A stretch of 64,000 bases of DNA from the NCBI GenBank assembly GCA_024236015.1, contig JACKLK010000012.1, positions 67,592 to 131,591 of the forward strand, written 5' to 3'. The notes below the pieces were generated by a model. The model made no database searches and was not told the origin of the DNA. It saw only the letters and a list, made by a program, of their open reading frames with translations. Shown here piece after piece: positions 48,187 to 56,829 of this stretch. This DNA is from Rhodoferax sp. (GTDB taxonomy: Bacteria > Pseudomonadota > Gammaproteobacteria > Burkholderiales > Burkholderiaceae_C). Each line of letters begins with the position of its first letter. Position 1 is the stretch's first letter. The translations under genes were made by a program, and so were the position numbers.

Positions 48187-50181
48187 ATGAGCAAACAAAC
48201 CCTATCCTTTCAGGCCGAAGTCGCGCAGCTGCTGCACCTGGTCACGCATTCCCTGTATTCCAACAAGGAGATCTTCCTGCGCGAGCTGATCTCCAATGCG
48301 TCGGATGCCTGCGACAAGCTGCGTTTCGAGGCCATCAACGACCCCGCCCTGTTCGAGGACGCACCCAACCTGGACGTGCGCATCGAGCTCGACAAGAAGG
48401 CGCGCACGCTGACCATCACCGACAACGGCATCGGCATGACCGAGCAGGAAGCGATCGACAACCTGGGCACGATCGCCAAGAGCGGCACCAAGGACTTCGT
48501 CTCGCGCCTGACCGGCGACCAGAAGGCCGACTCCCAGCTGATCGGCCAGTTCGGCGTGGGTTTCTACTCCGGCTTCATCGTCGCCGACAAGATCACCGTC
48601 GAGTCGCGCCGCGCCGGCATGGAGAAGCAACACGGCGTGCGCTGGATCAGCGGCGGCAGCGGTGACTTCCAGGTCGAGACCATCGAGCGCGCGCAACGCG
48701 GCACCAGCGTCACGCTGCACCTGCGCGAAGACGCCGAGGAATACACCGGCGCCTGGAAGGTCAAGAGCATCATCGGCAAATATTCCGACCACATCAGCCT
48801 GCCCATCCTGATGCGCAAGGAAGAATGGAAGGAAGGCGAGAAGATCGACGGCGACGAGTCCGGCGCCACCACGGGCGGCGAGATGGTGGTCACCGACGAG
48901 TGGGAGACCGTCAACAAGGCCAATGCGATCTGGTCGCGTCCCAAGAAGGACATCACGCCCGAGCAATACAACGATTTCTACAAGCAGATCAGCCACGACT
49001 TCGAGGATCCGCTGGCCCACACCCATAACCGGGTCGAAGGCAGCACCGAATACACGCAGCTGCTGTACATCCCGTCCAAGGCGCCGTTCGACCTGTGGAA
49101 CCGCGACAAGAAGGGCGGGCTCAAGCTCTACGTCAAGCGCGTGTTCATCATGGACGACGCCGAGGCGCTGCTGCCCACCTATCTGCGTTTCGTCAAGGGT
49201 GTGGTCGACTCGTCCGACCTGCCGCTCAACGTCAGCCGCGAACTGCTGCAGGAAAGCCGCGACGTGCGTGCGATCCGCGAAGGCTGCACCAAGCGCGTGC
49301 TCAGCATGCTCGAGGACATGGCGCGCAACAACAAGCCGGTCGAGGCGGAGAAACCCGCTGAAGGCGCCGACGGTGTCACCGACGTGGTCAGTGAGGAAGA
49401 CAAGGCGGCCGCCGCCGCGAACGCCGGCAAATACACGAAGTTCTACGCCGAGTTCGGCGCCGTGCTCAAGGAAGGCGTGGGCGAGGACTTCACGAACAAG
49501 GACCGACTGGCCAAGCTGCTGCGTTTCGCGTCCACCCAATCGGACAGCCCCAGTGTCGGATTCGCCGACTACAAGGCGCGCATGAAGGAAGGCCAGGAGG
49601 CGATCTACTACATCACCGCCGACTCGCTGGCCGCGGCGAAGAACAGCCCGCAACTCGAGGTGTTCAAGAAAAAGGGCATCGAGGTGCTGCTGATGACCGA
49701 CCGGGTCGACGAGTGGGCGCTGAACTACCTGACCGAATTCGACGGCACACCGCTGCAAAGCGTGGCCAAGGGTGCGGTCGACCTGGGCAAGCTGCAGGAC
49801 GAGGCCGAGAAAAAAGCGGCCGAGGAAGCGGCCGAGGCCTTCAAGCCCCTGCTCGCCAAGCTCAAGGAGGCGCTCAAGGACAAGGCCGAAGACGTGCGCG
49901 TGACCACGCGCCTGGTCGACAGCCCGGCCTGCCTGGTGGTCAAGGACCACGGCATGAGCACGCAACTCGCGCGCATGCTCAAGCAGGCCGGCCAGCAGGC
50001 CCCCGAGGTCAAGCCGGTGCTCGAGGTCAATGCCGAACACGCGCTGGTCAAGAAGCTGGACGGCTCGGTGCATTTCAACGACCTGGCCCACATCCTGTTC
50101 GACCAGGCGCTGCTGGCCGAAGGTGGCCTGCCGGATGATCCGGCGGCGTACGTCAAACGTGTCAATGCGCTGCTGACCTGA
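48187..50181 (+). CDS. htpG: Molecular chaperone HtpG (Hsp90)
   Basis: This 664-residue protein has an N-terminal GHKL ATPase domain with FLRELISNASDACDKL, DNGIGM, GTIAKSGTK and QFGVGFYSGF, a middle domain with KLYVKRVFIMDD and DLPLNVSRELLQ, and a C-terminal dimerisation domain. It is about 40 residues longer than E. coli HtpG (624), partly through a Glu/Lys/Ala-rich insert around residues 375-400. It folds and remodels client proteins in the cytoplasm with DnaK. ATG 48187 has GGAG upstream. It probably has its own heat-shock promoter. Confidence 0.97.
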   Translation: MSKQTLSFQAEVAQLLHLVTHSLYSNKEIFLRELISNASDACDKLRFEAINDPALFEDAPNLDVRIELDKKARTLTITDNGIGMTEQEAIDNLGTIAKSGTKDFVSRLTGDQKADSQLIGQFGVGFYSGFIVADKITVESRRAGMEKQHGVRWISGGSGDFQVETIERAQRGTSVTLHLREDAEEYTGAWKVKSIIGKYSDHISLPILMRKEEWKEGEKIDGDESGATTGGEMVVTDEWETVNKANAIWSRPKKDITPEQYNDFYKQISHDFEDPLAHTHNRVEGSTEYTQLLYIPSKAPFDLWNRDKKGGLKLYVKRVFIMDDAEALLPTYLRFVKGVVDSSDLPLNVSRELLQESRDVRAIREGCTKRVLSMLEDMARNNKPVEAEKPAEGADGVTDVVSEEDKAAAAANAGKYTKFYAEFGAVLKEGVGEDFTNKDRLAKLLRFASTQSDSPSVGFADYKARMKEGQEAIYYITADSLAAAKNSPQLEVFKKKGIEVLLMTDRVDEWALNYLTEFDGTPLQSVAKGAVDLGKLQDEAEKKAAEEAAEAFKPLLAKLKEALKDKAEDVRVTTRLVDSPACLVVKDHGMSTQLARMLKQAGQQAPEVKPVLEVNAEHALVKKLDGSVHFNDLAHILFDQALLAEGGLPDDPAAYVKRVNALLT

Positions 50182-50188
50182 GCTGCGG

Positions 50189-50428
50189 TCACGGGCCGGC
50201 CGCACCGCCGGTGCGCGCCCGGTCCAGCCGCGAGGCCCAGCGCTGCAGCATGGGCCGCAGATGCAGGAATCCGCGGTAGGCCTATTCCATCAGCCAGCTC
50301 GCCCCCGGCAGTCGACCGGCGCGTGCGAGCCAGCGCCAGCGCGGCAACAACGCCCACATCGCCAGAACGGCCGGCGCACCGTCGAGCAGGCGACCGTCGG
50401 CCTGGCGCACATGGAACCGCGCCAGCGT
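50189..50428 (-). pseudogene. Remnant of a DCC-family (DUF393) protein gene
   Basis: Reading on past the photolyase stop in the same frame gives LARFHVRQADGRLLDGAP, LPRWRWLARAGRLPG, SWLME, then an amber codon (TAG, 50284-50282), then AYRGFLHLRPMLQRW and a tail ending at 50189. This is the C-terminal part of a DCC (DUF393) thiol-disulfide-like protein, whose genes are often near photolyase genes. The N-terminal half with the D-x-x-C-x-x-C site is missing and there is no start codon. A deletion has joined the remnant to the photolyase stop, and the amber codon came before or after it. Confidence 0.7.
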
Positions 50429-51985
50429 TCAGCCATGGGCGGGCACTCCGACCGCACCGCGCCGTATCGCCGCGGCGCGATCACGCACCGTCTGCCGCTG
50501 CGCATCGTCCAGCCGCGCCAGGTTCTTCACCTGCAAGGCCATGCGCGGATTGCCCGCCAGCAAGGTTTCGTGGCGCAGCAGGAAGTCCCAATACAGGGTC
50601 GTGAACGGGCAGGCTGTATCGCCGGTGCGCTGCGCGGGGTCGTATCGGCAACCCTTGCAGTGCGGGCCCATGCGGGCCATGTAGTTGCCGGTGGCCGCAT
50701 ACGGCTTGCTCGCCATCAGGCCGCCGTCGGCGTATTGGCTCATGCCCAGCGTGTTGGGCAACTCGACCCATTCGACGGCGTCCACGTACATGCCCAGGTA
50801 CCAGGCGTGCACCTGGGCCGGTGCGACGCCCAGCAGCATCGCGTACAGCCCGGTCACCATCAGGCGCTGGATGTGGTGGGCATAACCCTGCTGCACCGTC
50901 TGCGTGATCGCATCGTGCAGGCAGGCCATGTCGGTGTCGCCATTCCAGTACCAGGCCGGCAGGTCCTGGTCGCCACCGAGCGCATTGAGATCCCGGTAGC
51001 CCGGCATCTGCGACCAGTAGATGCCGCGCACGTATTCGCGCCAGCCCAGGATCTGGCGCACGAAACCCTCGGCCGCCGCCAGCGGCGCGTCGCCGGCCCG
51101 GTACGCGGCTTCGGCCCGGGCCACCACCTCGCGCGGATCGAGCAGCTTGAGGTTCAGCGCGGCGGACAGGTGGGCGTGGTAGAGCCAGGGCTGGCCGGGC
51201 CACATCGCATCCTGGTAACGGCCGAACAGCGGCAGCCGCTCGGCGATGAAGGCGTCGAGCGCCTGCAGCGCCTGCTGCCGCGTGACCGGCCAGGCAAAGC
51301 CGTCGACCGTGCCGGGATGGTTCGCGAACCGCTGTTGCACCGTGGCCATGACCTCGCGCGTGATCGCATCGGGCGCACAGCGGCTGCGCGCAGGCACCCG
51401 ACCGGGCCCCGCGGAACCAAAAGCCTTGCGGTTGTCGGCGTCGAAGTTCCACTGACCGCCGGCCGGCGCGTCGCCGTCCATCAGCACACGGTGGCGCCGG
51501 CGCTGCTCCCGGTAGAAATACTCCATGCGCAGGGTCTTGCGGTTCTGCGCGTAGCCGGCAAAGGCGCGTTGACTGACGTAGAAATGGCGGTCCTCGCGCA
51601 CCTCCAGCGGCACGGCGGCGGCATCCGCCACCGCCTGCAGCGCCTGCAACACCCGCCACTCGCCGGGCTCGGTCAGCACCAGCCGCGCGGGCCGCAGCCG
51701 TTCGATCGCGGCCTGCAGTTCCCGCGCCAGGCTGCCCCGGTTGCCGGCATCGTCCAGCCGGGTGTAGTGCAGCGACCGGCCCGCCGCCCGCGTCTCGGCG
51801 GCGAAGTGGCGCATGGCCGAGAGGAACAACACGCTGCGCATCTTGCTGGAGGTCACATGCGTCGACTCCTCGGCGACCTCGGCCATCCACACCGCATCCA
51901 TGGCGGCATCGAAGCCGTCGAACGCCGCCGCGCCGTGGTCGAGCTGGTCGCCGAGCACGATGACCAGCGTGCGCAGTTCAGCCAT
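50429..51985 (-). CDS. phrB: 4Fe-4S bacterial cryptochrome/photolyase (FeS-BCP, PhrB type)
   Basis: This 518-residue protein starts LRTLVIVLGDQLD (antenna-domain strand), contains LGWREYVRGIYW and MYVDAVEWVELPNT (FAD-domain blocks) and has four Cys at the cluster positions. They are one in MACLHD, then 88 residues later CKGC, then 13 residues later ACPF; this equals the spacing of Cys350/438/441/454 in PhrB. Family members repair (6-4) or CPD lesions with blue light, carry FAD and a ribolumazine antenna, and hold a 4Fe-4S cluster of unclear role. It follows DUF2256 with an 8-nt overlap. Confidence 0.93.
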   Translation of the reverse strand: MAELRTLVIVLGDQLDHGAAAFDGFDAAMDAVWMAEVAEESTHVTSSKMRSVLFLSAMRHFAAETRAAGRSLHYTRLDDAGNRGSLARELQAAIERLRPARLVLTEPGEWRVLQALQAVADAAAVPLEVREDRHFYVSQRAFAGYAQNRKTLRMEYFYREQRRRHRVLMDGDAPAGGQWNFDADNRKAFGSAGPGRVPARSRCAPDAITREVMATVQQRFANHPGTVDGFAWPVTRQQALQALDAFIAERLPLFGRYQDAMWPGQPWLYHAHLSAALNLKLLDPREVVARAEAAYRAGDAPLAAAEGFVRQILGWREYVRGIYWSQMPGYRDLNALGGDQDLPAWYWNGDTDMACLHDAITQTVQQGYAHHIQRLMVTGLYAMLLGVAPAQVHAWYLGMYVDAVEWVELPNTLGMSQYADGGLMASKPYAATGNYMARMGPHCKGCRYDPAQRTGDTACPFTTLYWDFLLRHETLLAGNPRMALQVKNLARLDDAQRQTVRDRAAAIRRGAVGVPAHG

Positions 51986-52145
51986 GGCGCTGGCGCGACA
52001 GCCTGCAGGCGTCGCTGCAGACCGTCACCACTTCCCAGTTGCGTGCCCAGCGCCGGCGCCAGACCATCGGCCGCCCGCATACGGCGCAAGGCTTGCATGG
52101 CAAGGCTGCCTTGTTGCCCTTGAATCCGTTCGCACGCGCACGCAT
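51978..52145 (-). CDS. DUF2256 zinc-binding small protein
   Basis: This 55-residue protein has a single zinc-ribbon-like domain: CAVCGRPMVWRRRWARNW then CSDACR. This is DUF2256, a short four-Cys family very often encoded directly beside cryptochrome/photolyase genes. A basic N-terminus (MRARANGFKGNK) precedes it. Stop and photolyase ATG overlap by 8 nt. It may help load the cofactor or bind nucleic acid; no function is established. Being short it is easily missed by gene finders. Confidence 0.88.
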   Translation of the reverse strand: MRARANGFKGNKAALPCKPCAVCGRPMVWRRRWARNWEVVTVCSDACRLSRQRHG

Positions 52146-52183
52146 GGTCGACACGGGCGTCGCGATCCGCCGGCCGTCGCCGA

Positions 52184-52498
52184 TCAGGCCTTCTTGACCC
52201 AGGCGCTGCACCAGCCCGGCCCCGCGACCTGCTTGCCGGCGAACAGCGGGCAACCGCCAGCCTTGTCGGTCGGCTTGCCCTGGAACAGCGAGCAATTGGT
52301 GCAGACCTGGCCGGCCGCGTACTTGGGGTACTTCTTGGTGTCCACGCGTTTGGCGTCGGCGACATAACCAAGCGCGGCGGCCTGCGGATTCTTTTCGTCG
52401 ACCATCTCCTGCGCCTGGGCCTGGCCGGCGAAAGCGAGGGCCGCACTGGCGGAGGCGGAATGGATCAGGAAGACACGGCGGTTCGAGATGATGGACAT
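52184..52498 (-). CDS. High-potential iron-sulfur protein (HiPIP), Tat-exported
   Basis: This 104-residue protein has the signal NRRVFLIHSASASAALAFAG, which has a twin-arginine-like pair and an A-Q-A cut site. The mature part has four cluster Cys in CTNCSLF, GGCPLF and GWCSAW, the HiPIP pattern, with Lys/Gly-rich loops. HiPIPs are periplasmic one-electron carriers (4Fe-4S, +2/+3). ATG 52498 follows AGGAG at 5 nt. It is first in the run HiPIP, DUF2256, photolyase, all minus strand, 38 nt before DUF2256. Such linkage of HiPIP to photolyase is unusual. Confidence 0.92.
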   Translation of the reverse strand: MSIISNRRVFLIHSASASAALAFAGQAQAQEMVDEKNPQAAALGYVADAKRVDTKKYPKYAAGQVCTNCSLFQGKPTDKAGGCPLFAGKQVAGPGWCSAWVKKA

Positions 52499-52547
52499 AA
52501 ACACTCCTGGTAGGTCATGACTTGAAGCCTCGAGTATAGAAATTACA

Positions 52548-52624
52548 GATTCAATTCCGTTTCAATATATGATTCAACCCTGAAAATACTCCGATATTCC
52601 TCGTCAAAACCAGTTCAATTTGAA
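52548..52624. promoter_or_regulatory. AT-rich divergent promoter region with phased TTCAA repeats
   Basis: Between HiPIP (minus) and MerR (plus) an AT-rich stretch stands out from the GC-rich surroundings. TTCAA occurs at 52550, 52561 and 52573 on the same strand, spaced 11 and 12 bp, about one helical turn, and again at 52614. The last forms the palindrome TTCAA-T-TTGAA (52614-52624), 7 nt before the MerR start. These are candidate binding sites for the MerR protein and would control both directions. Confidence 0.5.
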
Positions 52625-52630
52625 TAGAGC

Positions 52631-53683
52631 ATGGGCAACATCGACGCAGACAACGCCGTTCCGCTCCCCACCACGGCCTCCGACGACACACCGCGATACC
52701 GCAGCGGAGCGGTCGCTCGCATGGCGCGCATGCCGGTTGCCACGCTGCGTGTGTGGGAGCGTCGTTACCGGGTCACCATGCCGGCGGTCACGGCCAGTGG
52801 CCAGCGGCTGTATTCGGCCGCCGACGTGCACCGCCTGGCCCTGATCCGGCAATTGACCGACCTGGGCCATGCGATCGGCACACTGGCGCCGCTCGACCTG
52901 GCGCAGTTGCGGGCCGTGGCCGGGACCCATTTCAGCGCCGCCGGTGCCATCGCGGGGACGGGCCACGACGAGGCGCCAGAGGCGCCCGTCGGCGGCCGCC
53001 TCTGGCGCGTGGCGGTGATCGGCCCGGCACTGGCCCGGCGCCTGCAGCACCCGGCACTGCTGCGGCAACTCGGTGCCGGCGTGCAGGTGAGCGGCCCTTT
53101 CGACACGCTGGCCCAGGCGGCCCCGGCCATCGCGGACGCGCCGGTGGACGCCGTGCTCGTCCATGCGCCGACCCTGCATCCGGGCTGGCTCGCCGAATTC
53201 GATACCGCCGGCCCCGGCCTGCGTGCGTTGCCGATGGCCATGCTCTACGGGTTTGCCGCCGACAGCACGTGCACGGAACTGGCCGCAGCCGGGGTGGCCT
53301 TGTTGCGCGAGCCGCAGAACGATACGGTACTCGGGCAATGGCTGCGCGCCCTGGCCAGGCCCGCACCTGCGCCCGGCGCGCCACGCGCGCCGGACGCGCC
53401 GGTGACCGCCGCGGCGCCGCAACGCCGCTGGGACGACGCCAGCTTGTCCGCGCTGGCATCGATGTCGACGACGATCGCCTGCGAATGCCCGCGCCATGTC
53501 GCCGAGTTGTTGTTGCAACTGACCCGGTTCGAGGCCTACAGCACAACGTGCGAAAACCGCAGCACGGCCGATGCCGCCTTGCATGCCTATCTCGGGCAGG
53601 TGGCTGGCGCGGCGCGGGCGTTGTTCGAAGCTGCGCTGGAGCGGGTGGCCGTGGCGGAGGGCTTGCCATTGCCGCCGGCGTGA
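52631..53683 (+). CDS. MerR-family regulator, probably of the photolyase operon (LitR-like)
   Basis: This 350-residue protein has an N-terminal MerR winged helix (residues about 20-85: YRSGAVARMARMPVATLRVWERRY, LYSAADVHRLALIRQL). The next region (about 105-235) has the alternating strand/helix look of a B12-binding-like fold but no D-x-H-x-x-G motif, so cobalamin binding is doubtful. The C-terminal 80 residues are helical with CECPRHVAELLLQL. MerR/LitR-type regulators commonly stand divergent from photolyase genes and answer to light. It may act on the TTCAA sites in front of it. Confidence 0.8.
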   Translation: MGNIDADNAVPLPTTASDDTPRYRSGAVARMARMPVATLRVWERRYRVTMPAVTASGQRLYSAADVHRLALIRQLTDLGHAIGTLAPLDLAQLRAVAGTHFSAAGAIAGTGHDEAPEAPVGGRLWRVAVIGPALARRLQHPALLRQLGAGVQVSGPFDTLAQAAPAIADAPVDAVLVHAPTLHPGWLAEFDTAGPGLRALPMAMLYGFAADSTCTELAAAGVALLREPQNDTVLGQWLRALARPAPAPGAPRAPDAPVTAAAPQRRWDDASLSALASMSTTIACECPRHVAELLLQLTRFEAYSTTCENRSTADAALHAYLGQVAGAARALFEAALERVAVAEGLPLPPA

Positions 53684-53773
53684 TGTGCACGTTGCCGAGC
53701 GCGGCGCAGGCCACCGACGACACGCGCTGGCATCCGGTCGACCGACGGTGCGCCAGCCGACCGGCGCAGGCGA

Positions 53774-54535
53774 TCACATCGCGCGCAACATCCGCGCCGG
53801 CACCAGCCCGCGCTTGCCGTTGTCCAGGCTGACGTCGTAGGCCAGCTCCGGCCCGTTGCGGCCCTTGACCTGGCGCACGGCATTGACCTTGGCACGGATC
53901 CACTGGCTGCCGTAGCGGGCCAGCACCACCTGGCCCACCGCATAGTCGGCCTTGAGCGCCACGGCCGGCGGCGGCCCGGCGCGAACGGTACCGGCTCCGG
54001 CCGCCGCAGGCGCCTTGGCCTGGCCCGCCCGCTTGCCGGCCTGCGGGCACAACACCTCCCATTGCTGCGAGATGCCCAGCCCGCCGCTGGCGTTGTCGCG
54101 CCCGACGATCCTGCCCTGTGCGTCACGCCAGCGGCTGCGCCCCCCGCCGATGTCGCTGTTGTCCCAGGTGCCGGCCAGGCGGTAGGTCTGGCCGTCGACC
54201 GGCGTGATGCGCCCGGCCGTGCAGTCGGCGCTGGCGCGGTAGACCTTCTGCAGGTCGTGCTCCTGCAGCCCCCGTGCGACACAGCCGGCATCGCCGGGTT
54301 GCCAGTTGGCGCACCAGCCCTCGATCTCGGCCCGGGTGATGCGTGCCTGCGCAACGGCGTGCGCAGTGCCGGCGCCGGTGAGCGAAAAAATCGTCGGGCT
54401 GACGCACTTGCTGCACAAGGCCAGCCATTCGGCGCCCGCGCCGGCGGCGGCACACGACAACAACGCGGTCACGCCGAGCCATCGCAGCAGGGATGGCGCT
54501 GCGCGGACGCGGATACAGCAGATGGGCTCCGGCAT
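53774..54535 (-). CDS. Exported protein with C-terminal Tudor/SH3-like domain, unknown function
   Basis: This 253-residue protein has a signal peptide (WLGVTALLSCAAAGAGA, cut near AGA-E). A Cys-rich middle (LCSKCVS, GWCANW, GCVARG, DCTAG) suggests disulfides. The end, VGQVVLARYGSQWIRAKVNAV...YDVSLDNGKRGLVP, has the strand pattern of an Agenet/Tudor SH3-like barrel, which is rare for an exported bacterial protein. I start at ATG 54535 because AGGAG lies 5 nt before it. It stands alone between the MerR gene (convergent) and the SulP gene. I cannot assign a function. Confidence 0.72.
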   Translation of the reverse strand: MPEPICCIRVRAAPSLLRWLGVTALLSCAAAGAGAEWLALCSKCVSPTIFSLTGAGTAHAVAQARITRAEIEGWCANWQPGDAGCVARGLQEHDLQKVYRASADCTAGRITPVDGQTYRLAGTWDNSDIGGGRSRWRDAQGRIVGRDNASGGLGISQQWEVLCPQAGKRAGQAKAPAAAGAGTVRAGPPPAVALKADYAVGQVVLARYGSQWIRAKVNAVRQVKGRNGPELAYDVSLDNGKRGLVPARMLRAM

Positions 54536-54644
54536 GGCGGCTCCTGCGTAGTCGAAAACCGGATTCTGCGGCAATCCGCGGCTGCACGCATCGCCCCGTT
54601 CGGGGGACGCCGCGCCCTGGTGGCGCCATCGGGCCGCGCAGCGC

Positions 54645-56357
54645 TCAGGACGCCTGCGCGTGCCGACGCCGGGCGAACAGGAAAGCCTCGTGCACGCTCA
54701 GGAACACCCGGCCCTCGAGCCGCCGACCCAGGTCGGTGGTGCGCAAGCGGTCCATCACCGGCCCCTTGACCTCGGCCAGCAGAAAGACGATGCCGCGCGC
54801 GGCCAGGCTGCGTTCGAGCTCGGTCAGCACCTCCAGCGCGGTCGCATCGATCTGGTTCACCGCGGAACAGATCAGCAACACATGGTGTAGGCCCGGATCG
54901 AGCTGCAACTGTTCGCCGATGCGGTCCTCGACCACGACGGCATTGGCGAAGAACAGGCTCTCGTCGACCCGCAAGGCCAGCAGACCCGGCACCGTCTCGA
55001 CCTTGTGGCGCAACACGTTGCGGAAATGCTCCGTGCCCGGCACGCGCCCGACCACCGCCATGTGCGGGCGGCTGCTGCGCCACACCAGGGCGCCCAGCGA
55101 CAAGGCCACGCCGGCCAGGATGCCGGCCTCGACGCCCAGGACCACGACGCCCAGGGCCGTGCCGACCAGCGACAGGGCGTCCGCGCGGTCGTAGCGCCAG
55201 GCCCGGCGCAAGGTGTCCAGGTCCACCAGGCTGGTCACGGCCACGATGATGGTGGCCGCCAGCACGGCATGCGGCAGGTGGAAGAACAGGCCGGTGAATG
55301 CGGCGATCACCAGCGCCATCAGCGCGGCGGACACGACACCGGCCAGCGGCGTGTGGGCACCGGCCGCGAAATTGACGACCGAGCGCGCGAAACCGCCGGT
55401 GACCGGATAACCGCCCGATACGGCGCTGGCGATGTTGGCCGCGCCCAGGCCCAGCAGTTCGCGGTTGGGCACGATGCGCTGCTGGCGCTGCAAGGCCAGC
55501 GACTGCGCCACCGAGACGCTCTCGACGAAGCCGACCAGGGCGATCAGCAGGGCCGGCAGCCACAACAGGCCCAGGGTGTCGGCGTCCGGCAACACCAGCG
55601 CCAGCGCGGGCAGGCCTTGCGGCACCGCACCCACGACCGCGATACCGGCCGTCTGGTCGAGCCGCCCGATCGCGACGGCGGCGGTGGCCACCACCACGGC
55701 CACCATCGGTGCCAGCTTGGCCAGCAGCCCGGCCATCGACGCAGGCACGCCCCAGCGTTCGAGCAGCGGTGCCATCGCCCGGCGTGCCAGCAGCAGGAAG
55801 ACCAAGGTGGCCACACCGGTGACGACGGTGGGCAGGTTGGCGTGTTGCCAGGAGGTCACCAGGCCGGTGAGTTTTTCCATCACGCCGGCGCCGACGATGC
55901 GCACGCCCAGGATGTATTGCAGCTGGCCGATCGCGATCAGCACGGCCGAACCCGTGATGAAGCCGCTGATGACCGGATGGCTGAGGAAATACGCCAGGAA
56001 GCCGAGACGCAACACGCCGAATGCCAGCAGCATCACGCCCGAGATCAGGGCCAGTTGCACCGCCATCGCCGCGTATTCGGGGCTGCCCGCCAGCGCCAGC
56101 GGCTGCAGGGCGCTGGCCGTCATCAGCGAGGCCACGGCCACCGGACCGACCGCCAGCGTCATGCTCGAGCCCAGCGCCGCATACGCCACCAGCGGCAGGA
56201 TGCTGGCATACAGCCCGACCTGCGGCGGCAGTCCCGCCAGCATGGCATAGGCCAGGCTTTGCGGAATCAGCATCACGGTGACGATCAGGCCGGCCGTCAG
56301 GTCACCGGCGAGCCACCCCGCCCGGTACTGCCGCAACCAGGCCGGCACCAGCGCCAC
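54645..56357 (-). CDS. SulP-family anion permease with STAS domain
   Basis: This protein of about 570 residues opens VPAWLRQYRAGWLAGDLTAG with VMLIPQSLAYAMLAGLPPQVGLYAS, the SulP signature. It has about 10-12 membrane helices and a C-terminal STAS domain (residues about 440-555: LRVDESLFFANA, LLICSAVNQIDATALEVL). SulP proteins move sulfate, bicarbonate or other anions. I start at GTG 56357, one base after the preceding stop. It is last in the operon BigR, YeeE, YeeE, SulP, so sulfate or thiosulfate-related transport under sulfide control is the natural reading. Confidence 0.88.
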   Translation of the reverse strand: MALVPAWLRQYRAGWLAGDLTAGLIVTVMLIPQSLAYAMLAGLPPQVGLYASILPLVAYAALGSSMTLAVGPVAVASLMTASALQPLALAGSPEYAAMAVQLALISGVMLLAFGVLRLGFLAYFLSHPVISGFITGSAVLIAIGQLQYILGVRIVGAGVMEKLTGLVTSWQHANLPTVVTGVATLVFLLLARRAMAPLLERWGVPASMAGLLAKLAPMVAVVVATAAVAIGRLDQTAGIAVVGAVPQGLPALALVLPDADTLGLLWLPALLIALVGFVESVSVAQSLALQRQQRIVPNRELLGLGAANIASAVSGGYPVTGGFARSVVNFAAGAHTPLAGVVSAALMALVIAAFTGLFFHLPHAVLAATIIVAVTSLVDLDTLRRAWRYDRADALSLVGTALGVVVLGVEAGILAGVALSLGALVWRSSRPHMAVVGRVPGTEHFRNVLRHKVETVPGLLALRVDESLFFANAVVVEDRIGEQLQLDPGLHHVLLICSAVNQIDATALEVLTELERSLAARGIVFLLAEVKGPVMDRLRTTDLGRRLEGRVFLSVHEAFLFARRRHAQAS

Positions 56358-56358
56358 G

Positions 56359-56799
56359 TCAGCGCGCGCCTTCGGCCTGCGGCTGCGGCTGGCTGCGCGT
56401 GGCCCAGTCGAAAGCCCACATGCCCAGCACCATCGCCAGCACGAACACCGCCGCCTTCGGCTCGCCGCTGCCCAGCGACACCAGCGCCGGCCCCGGACAG
56501 AAACCGGCCAGGCCCCAGCCGACACCGAACACCAGCGAGCCGAGCACCAGCGGACGGTCGATCTGACCGGCACGGGGCAGGTGCATCGCGCCGCCCAGGA
56601 ACGAGGTCGTGCGCTGGCGCGCGACGAAGAAGGCGAACACGGCCACGCCGATGGCGCCGCCCATCACCAGCGCCAGCGACGGGTCCCAACTGCCGAACAG
56701 GTCCAGGAAACCGATCACCTTGCCAGGGTCGGTCATGCCGGCCAGGATCAGGCCGATGCCGAACACCAGGCCCACGAGGAATTCGATGACGCGGTTCAT
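56359..56799 (-). CDS. YeeE/YedE (DUF6691) half-transporter, second half
   Basis: This 146-residue membrane protein has four hydrophobic segments. It has GIGLILAGMTDPGKVIGFLD, a GAIGVAVFAFFVA segment and the signature LAGFCPGPALVSLG with a conserved Cys. This is the DUF6691 half of the YeeE/YedE family, whose full-length members import thiosulfate using conserved cysteines. It lies 30 nt after the other half. Together the two short proteins should form one sulfur-compound transporter, as in pmpA/pmpB pairs. Confidence 0.88.
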   Translation of the reverse strand: MNRVIEFLVGLVFGIGLILAGMTDPGKVIGFLDLFGSWDPSLALVMGGAIGVAVFAFFVARQRTTSFLGGAMHLPRAGQIDRPLVLGSLVFGVGWGLAGFCPGPALVSLGSGEPKAAVFVLAMVLGMWAFDWATRSQPQPQAEGAR

Positions 56800-56829
56800 G
56801 CCATGCTCCGGCGCGCAAAGGCAATGGGA

